The translations under genes were made by a program, and so were the position numbers. This document shows, piece by piece, positions 1 through 6,039 of a stretch of DNA of 10,683 nucleotides; within the stretch, counting starts at the first letter, position 1, and every line of letters starts with the position of its first letter. The notes under the pieces were generated by a model that saw only the letters and a list, made by a program, of their open reading frames with translations, did not search any database and was not told the DNA's origin. The stretch lies in assembly GCA_903928615.1 (NCBI GenBank), contig CAIYRJ010000050.1, positions 1 through 10,683 of the forward strand. The letters are read 5' to 3'. The stretch comes from an uncultured Actinomycetes bacterium. Its GTDB lineage: Bacteria > Actinomycetota > Thermoleophilia > Miltoncostaeales > Miltoncostaeaceae.

Positions 1-377
1 ACGAGGTGCCGATCAACGAGTCGGGGCAGGCGAGCGCCCTGCAGTCGACGCTGCGCCAGGTGGGATCGGCGCTGGGCACCGCGGTGCTGGGCGTGGCGCT
101 CGCCGTGGCGGTGTCGTCGCACGTGTCGTCGTCCGTGGAGGCCCAGGGCGTGCCAGCGGCCCAGGCCGAGCAGATCGCCCAGGTGGTGAAGTCATCGGCA
201 GGGACGGCCATCCCGGCCCTGGCGGCCGACCCGAAGACCGCCCCACTCGCCCCCGCGCTCGATCAGTCGTTCGCGGATGCCGTGCAGGTGGTGGGCTGGG
301 TTGCCGCGGCCTTCGTGTTCCTCGGCCTCATGGCGTCGTTCCGCATCCCGGGCAACCGCCGGTCGCGGGCGCCCTGA
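1..377 (+). CDS. DHA2-family MFS drug exporter, C-terminal end (partial)
   Basis: The reading frame is open from the left edge and ends at TGA 375-377, so only the last ~124 residues of a longer membrane protein are present. The motif QSTLRQVGSALG followed by a hydrophobic run (TAVLGVALAVAV) is characteristic of the late transmembrane part of 14-TM DHA2 (EmrB/QacA-type) proton-coupled multidrug exporters. A ~55-residue polar, Ala-rich loop follows, then a last hydrophobic helix (VVGWVAAAFVFLGLMASF) and a short basic tail ending RRSRAP. This matches TM13, loop and TM14 of that family, so the gene's C-terminus looks complete. The GTG at position 6 is an internal Val, not a start, because the conserved motif needs the upstream part. 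Substrate cannot be told. The gene converges on the L,D-transpeptidase gene across 25 bp. Confidence 0.85.
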   Translation, partial: EVPINESGQASALQSTLRQVGSALGTAVLGVALAVAVSSHVSSSVEAQGVPAAQAEQIAQVVKSSAGTAIPALAADPKTAPLAPALDQSFADAVQVVGWVAAAFVFLGLMASFRIPGNRRSRAP

Positions 378-381
378 GCCT

Positions 382-399
382 GGCGCCGGCCCCGGCGCC
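382..399. terminator. Inverted repeat between convergent genes, possible bidirectional terminator
   Basis: GGCGCCGG (382-389) and CCGGCGCC (392-399) are perfect 8-bp inverted arms separated by 2 nt; a realistic hairpin would have about a 6-bp stem and 6-nt loop. It fills the 25-bp gap between the exporter stop and the stop of the minus-strand L,D-transpeptidase gene. No T-run follows on either strand, so terminator function is inferred from position and symmetry only. Confidence 0.4.
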
Positions 400-402
400 G
401 GA

Positions 403-1764
403 TCAGTACATGTGGACGGGCGTGCCGTACGAGGCGAACTCGTACAGGTACGGCGCGAACGGCGCGGCGATGCGCACGCAGCCGTGGCTGGCCGGATATC
501 CCGGCACGTCCGGGTACTCGTGGAAGGCGAAGCCGCCCGTGAAGTACGACGCGTAGGGCATCCATGAGCTGAACGGGATCGACCAGCTCATGGTCTCCTT
601 GCGATAGATCGAGTAGGTGCCACGCGGCGTGTTGCCCGCCGCGCCGCTCGAGAAGTGGATGGCCCGCACCACGCGACCACTGCGCACCAGCAGCACCACC
701 TGGCGGTCGATGTAGCCCTCGAGCCACTTGCCGCCGCCCGACTTCCTCGCCTGGGGTCGCCCGGCGACCGCGAGCCGCTTCTGCGTGGCGGAGTCAGCGG
801 TGCCGGTTCGCTCGAGGCCGTTCCAGCCCTGGAAGCCCATGATCGCCTGCGAGAGGGCGTAGTTCGAGGTGTTGCCCGGCGTGGCGTTCGCCGGCAGGTA
901 CCCGAGCTCCGCGAGGCGGCTCACCTGCCCACGCGGGATATCCATGTCGAGCGTGTGGAAGATGAGGTCACGGATGGCCGGGGTGATGCGCCGCGGGGCG
1001 GCCAGGGCCGGCGACGCGTTGGCGGCGTTCGGCACGGTGATGAGCTTGATGTAGTCGTTGGTCCAGCCCGCCGCGGCGAGGCGGTTGCGCAGCTGCATGG
1101 TGAGCTTGGGCGGCACGGTGGCATCAACCGAGCCGCGGATGAGCGTGATGTGCTGGCGATTCCTCTGCGCGCGGATCTTCGAGTTGCCACCGAGGGTGAC
1201 CGGGATGAGGTCCTGCTGGTTGGCGGGGTCGAGCATGACCGTGCGCGTGGGGTCGAAGGCCGACACGCCAAGCGCCCCATCGATGCGGCTGGGCAGGCCG
1301 AGGGTCATGCTCACGGCGAACGACGCGCCGCTCGACTCACCGAGCGTCACGAGCCGCGTGCTGTTCATGTCGGTGCGCCGGTCGAGCTGGTTCAGCAGCT
1401 CGTCCACGGCGGTGGCATCCACGGCGCGGCGATCGGCCTGCATCGGGTACCAGCACTGCTGGTTGCCGAGGGACGCGCAGGGGAGCGCATCGAGGGCCAC
1501 GGCCACCGCGCCCGCGCGGTGGATGGAGTAGCCGAAGCGGTCGAGGGCATCCTGCGCGGTGGTGCCCTCGCGGGGGAACACGAGGACCACCGGCGGCCGC
1601 ACGCCCGGCTTTACCGACTCAGGAGGGCTGATGATGGCGTGGCGCATCACGCCGGCGGCCGAGAACGAGATGTCCTCGTTGGCGCCGGCGGCGAGGCCGG
1701 GGACTGCGAGCAGGGCGAGCGCACCTGCGGCGACGGCGAATGTACGTGCGGGCATGCCACGCAT
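403..1764 (-). CDS. Secreted three-domain protein: alpha/beta-hydrolase-like, peptidoglycan-binding, L,D-transpeptidase (YkuD)
   Basis: The 453-residue protein begins with a signal peptide (MRGMPARTF, then a hydrophobic Ala/Leu core and a VPGLAAGA cleavage-type region), so it is likely exported to the cell wall. Residues ~35-270 resemble an alpha/beta hydrolase of the LpqC/dienelactone-hydrolase kind, with nucleophile elbow GESSG (Ser144) and candidate acid Asp214 in GSVDATVP. The expected histidine is not seen at the usual place after the last strand (VPNAANAS), so esterase activity is doubtful. Residues ~283-332 look like a PF01471 peptidoglycan-binding repeat (ALSQAIMGFQ...GTADSATQKRL). 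Residues ~347-453 are a YkuD L,D-transpeptidase with His415 (GFAFHEY) and SHGCVR carrying catalytic Cys429, which forms 3-3 or lipoprotein crosslinks in related enzymes. Starts at 1764, 1755 and 1812 are all possible: GGAG at 1771-1768 lies 3 nt before the first and 12 nt before the second. It is transcribed divergently from serC. Confidence 0.85.
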   Translation of the reverse strand: MRGMPARTFAVAAGALALLAVPGLAAGANEDISFSAAGVMRHAIISPPESVKPGVRPPVVLVFPREGTTAQDALDRFGYSIHRAGAVAVALDALPCASLGNQQCWYPMQADRRAVDATAVDELLNQLDRRTDMNSTRLVTLGESSGASFAVSMTLGLPSRIDGALGVSAFDPTRTVMLDPANQQDLIPVTLGGNSKIRAQRNRQHITLIRGSVDATVPPKLTMQLRNRLAAAGWTNDYIKLITVPNAANASPALAAPRRITPAIRDLIFHTLDMDIPRGQVSRLAELGYLPANATPGNTSNYALSQAIMGFQGWNGLERTGTADSATQKRLAVAGRPQARKSGGGKWLEGYIDRQVVLLVRSGRVVRAIHFSSGAAGNTPRGTYSIYRKETMSWSIPFSSWMPYASYFTGGFAFHEYPDVPGYPASHGCVRIAAPFAPYLYEFASYGTPVHMY

Positions 1765-1797
1765 ATTCTCCGCGACCGCAGGCCACCCCTCCCCATG

Positions 1798-1803
1798 TAT
1801 GTT
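1798..1803 (+). promoter_or_regulatory. Candidate -10 element for serC (TATGTT)
   Basis: TATGTT fits the actinobacterial TAnnnT -10 pattern and ends 7 nt before ATG 1811, so transcription could start at or next to that codon (leaderless mRNA). No Shine-Dalgarno is seen before either serC start candidate, which agrees. No clear -35 hexamer lies 17 bp upstream. A second hexamer, TATTCT at 1764-1769, could instead give a ~35-nt leader. Inferred from position only. Confidence 0.35.
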
Positions 1804-1810
1804 CCGCGCC

Positions 1811-2941
1811 ATGACCGACCAGAACGCCGATATCCGCATCCCGCTCGACCACCTGCCCGCCGACGGGCGCTTCGGCAGCGGGCCGTCCAAGGTGCGCGTG
1901 GAGGCCCTGCGCGCGCTCGCCGAGACCGGCACCTCGTACATGGGCACCTCGCACCGCCAGAAGACCGTGAAGGACATGGTGGGCCGCGCCCGCTCGGGGC
2001 TCTCGCAGCTGCTCGGGCTTCCCGACGGCTACGAGGTACTGCTGGGCAACGGCGGGGCAACGGCGTTCTGGGATGTCGCGGGCTTCAGGCTGGTTCGCGA
2101 CCACAGCCACCATGCGGTGTTCGGGGAGTTCTCGTCGAAGTTCGCCCAGGCCATGGCCGAGGCACCCCACGTGGCCAGGGCCACCACGGTGGATGCCGAG
2201 CCGGGCAGCCACCCGCAGGTGGTCGCCGTTGACGGTGCCGATGCCTACGCGCTCACGCAGAACGAGACCTCCACCGGCGTGTGCATGCCGGTGGCGCGCC
2301 CGGCCGGCGCCGACCCCGATGCCCTGGTGCTGGTGGACGCCACCTCGGCGGCCGGTGGCATGGCCGTGGACCCGGTGGAGTTCGACGTCTACTACCTGTC
2401 GCCGCAGAAGGCGCTGGCCAGCGACGGCGGCCTCTGGCTGGCCGCGTGCTCCCCGCGCGCGCTGCAGCGCATCGACGACCTGGCCGACCGCTGGGCGCCG
2501 GCGTCGCTCGACCTGCTCATCGCCCGCGACAACTCCGTGAAGGACCAGACCTACAACACGCCGGCGCTTGCCACGATCTTCCTGCTGGTGCAGCAGGTGG
2601 AGTGGATCCTCGGCCAGGGCGGTCTCGCCTGGGCCGAGTCGCGCTGCCGCGAGTCGTCGGGCGTGCTCTACGACTGGGCCGATGCCCACGAGCTCGCCAC
2701 GCCCTTCGTGACCGATGCCGCCATGCGCAGCCCCGTGGTGGTGACCATCGATCTCGACGAGCGCGTGGATGCCACGCAGGTGTGCGCGATCCTTCGCGCC
2801 AACGGCGTGGTGGACACCGACTCCTACCGCAAGCTCGGGCGCAACCAGATCCGCGTGGCCACCTTCCCGGCGGTCTCGCCCGACGACGCCCGCCAGCTCA
2901 CCGCCTGCCTCGACTACGTGGTGGGGGCGCTGGCGGGCTAG
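1811..2941 (+). CDS. serC: Phosphoserine aminotransferase, actinobacterial type
   Basis: This PLP-dependent class V (fold type I) aminotransferase converts 3-phosphohydroxypyruvate and glutamate to O-phosphoserine and 2-oxoglutarate, the second step of serine synthesis; SerC enzymes can also serve pyridoxal phosphate synthesis. The 376-residue length matches the mycobacterial/actinobacterial SerC subgroup. Visible signatures: FGSGPSKVR near the N-terminus (residues 21-29), GTSHRQK (45-51), the GNGGAT cofactor-phosphate loop (79-84), Asp176 in VLVDATSAAGG for the pyridine nitrogen, and Schiff-base Lys200 in YYLSPQKALASDGG. TYNTPA (247-252) is another family motif. The ATG at 1811 is preferred because MTDQNADIRIPLDHLPADGRF resembles the usual start; the in-frame ATG at 1799 adds MFRA. 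No Shine-Dalgarno is seen. serA and serB are not in the window. PPK2 follows 9 bp downstream, probably on the same transcript. Confidence 0.93.
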   Translation: MTDQNADIRIPLDHLPADGRFGSGPSKVRVEALRALAETGTSYMGTSHRQKTVKDMVGRARSGLSQLLGLPDGYEVLLGNGGATAFWDVAGFRLVRDHSHHAVFGEFSSKFAQAMAEAPHVARATTVDAEPGSHPQVVAVDGADAYALTQNETSTGVCMPVARPAGADPDALVLVDATSAAGGMAVDPVEFDVYYLSPQKALASDGGLWLAACSPRALQRIDDLADRWAPASLDLLIARDNSVKDQTYNTPALATIFLLVQQVEWILGQGGLAWAESRCRESSGVLYDWADAHELATPFVTDAAMRSPVVVTIDLDERVDATQVCAILRANGVVDTDSYRKLGRNQIRVATFPAVSPDDARQLTACLDYVVGALAG

Positions 2942-2944
2942 GGT
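2939..2944 (+). promoter_or_regulatory. Candidate -10-like hexamer before PPK2 (TAGGGT)
   Basis: TAGGGT overlaps the serC TAG stop codon and ends 6 nt before the PPK2 ATG at 2951. It has the same TAnnnT form and nearly the same spacing as the hexamers before serC and nhaA, so a second, leaderless transcript for PPK2 is possible. Because the first three bases are fixed by a stop codon, coincidence is a serious alternative. Confidence 0.22.
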
Positions 2945-2950
2945 CGGGGC

Positions 2951-4039
2951 ATGGCACACAAGGCGAGCAAGGGCGACCGGGCCCCCGACCTCAGCACGAA
3001 GGGCATCGAGCGCTTCGAGATCGGGCAGGCCTCCGACAGCGCCCAGGGCGAGCTGGTGAACGCCGTGCGCGACGTGCTGCAGGGGGCGCACCCCGGTGAT
3101 GTGCAGGCCGTGGCCGACTGGCTGATGGCCGTGGCCGACGGGACATCCCCCGACGACCTGGAGTCACTCGGCGACGCGCTGGCCGAGCAGGACGAGCTGG
3201 TGTTCGGCACCCCGCCCGTGCATGGCGATGACGAGCTGGTGGACGACTGGCGCACCGCGCCCTACCCGTATCGCAACCTCATGCGCCGCAAGGCGTACGA
3301 GAAGCAGAAGTACCGGCTGCAGGTGGAGCTGCTCAAGCTGCAGGCATGGGTGAGGGAGACCGGCCAGCGCGTGGTGATCGTGTTCGAGGGGCGCGATGCC
3401 GCGGGCAAGGGCGGCACGATCAAGCGCTTCATGGAGCACCTGAACCCCCGCGGGGCGCGCGTGGTGGCGCTCGAGAAGCCCACCGAGATCGAGCGCGGGC
3501 AGTGGTACTTCCAGCGCTACATCGAGCACCTGCCCACGCGCGGCGAGATCGTGCTCTTCGACCGCTCCTGGTACAACCGCGCCGGCGTGGAGCACGTGAT
3601 GGGCTTCTGCACCCCCGAGGAGTACGCGGAGTTCATGCGCCAGGCCCCGGAGTTCGAGAGCCAGCTGGTGCACAGCGGCATCCACCTCGTGAAGTTCTGG
3701 TTCTCGGTGAGCCGGGCGGAGCAGCAGCGCCGGTTCGCCGAGCGCGAGCACCATCCCTTGAAGCAGTGGAAGCTGTCGCCCATCGACCTGGCGTCGCTCG
3801 ACAAGTGGGACGACTACACGGCCGCGAAGGAGTCGATGTTCATGCACACCGACACCGAGCAGGCGCCGTGGATCGTCATCAAGTCGGACTGCAAGAAGCG
3901 CGCGCGGCTGAACGCCATGCGCTACGTGCTGCATCGGCTCCCCTACACGGGCAAGGATGTCGAGCGCATCGGCGCGCTCGACCCGCTCATCGTGGGCCGC
4001 CCCACCCTCGTGCTCGAGGAGGAGCGCCCGGCCCCCTAG
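2951..4039 (+). CDS. ppk2: Polyphosphate kinase 2 (class I, single kinase domain)
   Basis: PPK2 enzymes move phosphate between polyphosphate and nucleotides, class I members mainly making ATP or GTP from the diphosphates. The 362-residue cytosolic protein has its kinase domain at ~residues 100-345. It shows the PPK2 Walker A loop GRDAAGKGG (147-155, Lys153), Walker B VLFDRSWYNRAGVE (201-214, Asp204), the GQWYFQRY segment (183-190), and the lid helix with RRFAEREHHPLKQWKLSPID (260-279), whose RQWKLSP-like end is typical of class I. Asp149 of the Walker A loop is present as expected. The first ~95 residues are an acidic, poorly recognisable extension; similar extensions occur in some class I proteins. 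The start at ATG 2951 lies 9 bp after serC, with only a weak GGTCGGGG before it, so expression with serC by read-through is likely. Confidence 0.93.
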   Translation: MAHKASKGDRAPDLSTKGIERFEIGQASDSAQGELVNAVRDVLQGAHPGDVQAVADWLMAVADGTSPDDLESLGDALAEQDELVFGTPPVHGDDELVDDWRTAPYPYRNLMRRKAYEKQKYRLQVELLKLQAWVRETGQRVVIVFEGRDAAGKGGTIKRFMEHLNPRGARVVALEKPTEIERGQWYFQRYIEHLPTRGEIVLFDRSWYNRAGVEHVMGFCTPEEYAEFMRQAPEFESQLVHSGIHLVKFWFSVSRAEQQRRFAEREHHPLKQWKLSPIDLASLDKWDDYTAAKESMFMHTDTEQAPWIVIKSDCKKRARLNAMRYVLHRLPYTGKDVERIGALDPLIVGRPTLVLEEERPAP

Positions 4040-4047
4040 GCGGGCGC

Positions 4048-4060
4048 CCCCGCTACGGGG
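4048..4060. terminator. Small inverted repeat between convergent PPK2 and mannosyltransferase genes
   Basis: CCCCG (4048-4052) and CGGGG (4056-4060) are perfect 5-bp arms around CTA, which is the reverse complement of the mannosyltransferase TAG stop. Just before it, GGGCGCCC (4042-4049) is itself a palindrome. The 13-bp gap between the two stop codons leaves room for nothing else. Without a T-run, terminator function is weakly supported. Confidence 0.28.
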
Positions 4061-5351
4061 ACTGGTTGGCCAGCTGGGCCACCATGAGGGTGATCAGCAC
4101 CAGGGCGGCAACGAGGGTCCACCTGCGGCGTGCGGGGCTCCCCTGCCCCAGCCACTCGGCCATGGGCCATGCGAGCGGGTACGCCAGCAGGCCGAGCCTC
4201 GCGAGCGAGGTGACCGACCCGCTCGAGAGCGGTACCACCAGCACGAGGAACGCGTAGAGCACCCACGGGGAGCGCAGGCCGCCCTCGCTGCGCCAGAGGC
4301 GCGCCAGCAGGAAGACATAGATGACGCCGAAGAGCACATCGCGCACCACCGCCGACCAGTCGCCCACAGAGAGCCCGGTGAGCTCGGAGATGGTTTCCTT
4401 GCCGAGCAGGTCGCGCGACCCGATGAGGTCACCCCCGAAGAGACCGCCGAGCGCCTGCCCGACGTCTGCGGGCAGGAGCGACAGCAGGCCCACGCCGAGC
4501 TGGCCGCGGCCCCAGGCCGCCTGGGCTTCGAGCGGGAGGTTCCACCCGCCCTGGCGGAACTGCATGTAGGCCAGGAACGCCAGCCCCACCACGCCGGCCG
4601 GGAGCAGCGCCTTCACCAGCCGCAGGCGGCGGCCCTCCGACCCCATGGCCCAGGCGATCATCACCACCGGCACCACCGCGAGCACGCCCGTGGGGCGGGT
4701 GAGCAGGGCGATCGCCGCCACGCTTCCGGCCCAGCCGATGTTCCCCCTCCATGCGAGGTATCCCGCGAGCACCGCCAAGCCCAGGGCCGCGCCCTCGGTG
4801 TAGGCCATCGATGCCGCCACGGCGGGGGGCGCGAGCGCCAGAACCCACGTGGCGCGCACGGCCATGTCCCGGCCGAAGCGCCCCTTGGTGAGGTTGAAGA
4901 GCGCGACGAGGGCCACGAGGAACATCGCGTTGCTCACGATGATCGAGACCCAGAACGGGTTGAGCCCCAGCGCGAGCGCCGCCCACATGATCATGGGCAT
5001 GAGCGGGAAGAAGGCGACGTTGGTGAACACCTCCCCCACCTGGCCCACGTCGAAGGCATAGCCGCGCCGCGCGATGTCGAGGTACCACGTGGTGTCCCAC
5101 GAGCCGAAGAGGTTGAGGGCCTTCGGCACCGCCTGGTCGAGGCCGATCTCCGCGCGGCCGAACGACAGGCTGGCGATCACCCCGAGGCCCGTGACGAAGA
5201 GGCGCGATGCCAGCCAGGCCACCAGTGGCACGCCGAGCCAGGCCCACCACGGAAGATCGGTGAGGCGGTTGATCCATGCTGGCCGCGACGGGCCCGGCCC
5301 CGCGGACGCGGAGGAGGGCGCCGGCGGCGGCGGCGCCGGCTGGCCGTTCAT
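4053..5351 (-). CDS. PIG-V-like polytopic mannosyltransferase (GT-C fold)
   Basis: The 432-residue integral membrane protein matches bacterial homologues of PIG-V, the GPI mannosyltransferase II family (PF04188), which use lipid-linked sugar donors to glycosylate substrates outside the membrane. A proline-rich cytosolic head (MNGQPAPPPPAPSS, to ~residue 32) precedes the first helix (WWAWLGVPLVAWLASRLFV). The first outer loop carries SWDTTWYLDIARRGY (84-98), the WD...Y..IA..GY signature with the likely catalytic Asp86. FFPLMPM (114-120), YTEG (184-187) and LLTRPTG (216-222) are further family motifs. About 9-11 hydrophobic helices follow, ending near residue 427. ATG at 5351 is chosen because it overlaps the upstream stop as TGATG, a coupling arrangement; extending to 5420 would only add codons overlapping the upstream gene. 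The donor and acceptor are unknown; actinobacterial lipoglycan, protein or cell-wall glycan are possible. Confidence 0.82.
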   Translation of the reverse strand: MNGQPAPPPPAPSSASAGPGPSRPAWINRLTDLPWWAWLGVPLVAWLASRLFVTGLGVIASLSFGRAEIGLDQAVPKALNLFGSWDTTWYLDIARRGYAFDVGQVGEVFTNVAFFPLMPMIMWAALALGLNPFWVSIIVSNAMFLVALVALFNLTKGRFGRDMAVRATWVLALAPPAVAASMAYTEGAALGLAVLAGYLAWRGNIGWAGSVAAIALLTRPTGVLAVVPVVMIAWAMGSEGRRLRLVKALLPAGVVGLAFLAYMQFRQGGWNLPLEAQAAWGRGQLGVGLLSLLPADVGQALGGLFGGDLIGSRDLLGKETISELTGLSVGDWSAVVRDVLFGVIYVFLLARLWRSEGGLRSPWVLYAFLVLVVPLSSGSVTSLARLGLLAYPLAWPMAEWLGQGSPARRRWTLVAALVLITLMVAQLANQSP

Positions 5352-5992
5352 CAGCCGGTGACGATAGGCGACCGCCGGTCGGATCGCCGGACCGAGCCCG
5401 TGACCAGTGACAGCATCCACCGGGGCGTGCTGCCGCGCGCGTGGGCGACGGCGGCATCCACCAGCGCCCCCGCGTCGTCGCGGTGAACCGGATGCCCATG
5501 GCCCATCAGCACGTGCCGGGCGGCGAACCCCTCGAGCATGCGCGGTGGGCGCAGGCGCATGAACGGATGCGGGCCGATCACCTGGTCAGGGCGCGACCGG
5601 AAGTAGGGCGGCGTGCCCACGGCCTCGGCCACCACAAGGGCCTGGCGATCGGCCCACCAGAGCGCCGACTCATGCCAGCCGCGGCCGTCGCGCACCACCA
5701 GCACCTCGAAGGGGGCGTCGTCGATCGCCTCATGGGGCGTGACCACCAGGGGCACGCCGAGGTCGGCGGACATCGAGGCGCAGTCGCGCCCGTGGCGGTC
5801 GAGCAGCTGCAGCACGCCGGCCACGGGCGGCATCCCTGCGAGGCGATCGCGCAGATCAGGATGATCCACGGGGTCGACGAGCCAGGTGTGCTCCCCCGCC
5901 ACGAGTGCATGGGAAGCGCGTTGCATGAAGCCCGGGTCCGAGGCGATCCAGGTGACCATGTCGTCGGGACCGTCGGTGAAGGTGATGTCCAT
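5351..5992 (-). CDS. Metallo-beta-lactamase-fold-like protein with degenerate metal site
   Basis: The 213-residue soluble protein has the outline of an MBL-fold hydrolase: HTWLVDPVDHPDL (residues 35-47, the first-strand LxDP pattern), PVAGVLQLLDRHGRDC (56-71) where the HxHxDH metal motif would stand, VRDGRGWHESALWW (100-113), and MGHGHPVH (163-170) near the C-terminus where a late metal His is usual. Only D65, H67 and D70 remain in the motif region, so normal dinuclear zinc binding is doubtful; similar degenerate actinobacterial proteins exist. No signal peptide is seen. ATG 5992 (MDITFTDGPDD) is preferred; ATGs at 6010 and 6022 would add an Arg/His-rich stretch. The TGA at 5353-5351 shares a base with the mannosyltransferase ATG, implying co-expression. 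It diverges from the GH15 gene. Function unknown. Confidence 0.7.
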   Translation of the reverse strand: MDITFTDGPDDMVTWIASDPGFMQRASHALVAGEHTWLVDPVDHPDLRDRLAGMPPVAGVLQLLDRHGRDCASMSADLGVPLVVTPHEAIDDAPFEVLVVRDGRGWHESALWWADRQALVVAEAVGTPPYFRSRPDQVIGPHPFMRLRPPRMLEGFAARHVLMGHGHPVHRDDAGALVDAAVAHARGSTPRWMLSLVTGSVRRSDRRSPIVTG

Positions 5993-6026
5993 GCCGCAAT
6001 GGTGCCGCATGCGCCGGTGCATCTGG

Positions 6027-6032
6027 GATAGT
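6027..6032 (+). promoter_or_regulatory. Candidate -10 element for the GH15 gene (GATAGT)
   Basis: GATAGT (5 of 6 bases fit a relaxed -10) ends 7 nt before GTG 6040, the same spacing as seen for serC. No Shine-Dalgarno precedes the GTG, so a leaderless transcript is plausible. The start is between 6031 (GTG within this hexamer) and 6040. The divergent MBL-like gene begins 47 bp away, so both promoters must share this gap. Confidence 0.3.
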
Positions 6033-6039
6033 GGCGGCC

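Noticed and set aside
655..2232. 525-codon plus-strand open frame across the L,D-transpeptidase and serC
   Set aside because: It is antisense to a gene with clear catalytic motifs and shows Arg/His/Gly-rich low-complexity translation typical of GC-rich shadow frames.
5319..5345. GGC-rich repeat resembling a regulatory or recombinogenic tandem repeat
   Set aside because: It encodes the proline/alanine-rich head (APPPPAP) of the mannosyltransferase and is explained by codon choice.
3957..5486. 509-codon plus-strand open frame across the mannosyltransferase
   Set aside because: It is the reverse shadow of a polytopic membrane protein gene; the translation has no domain signature.
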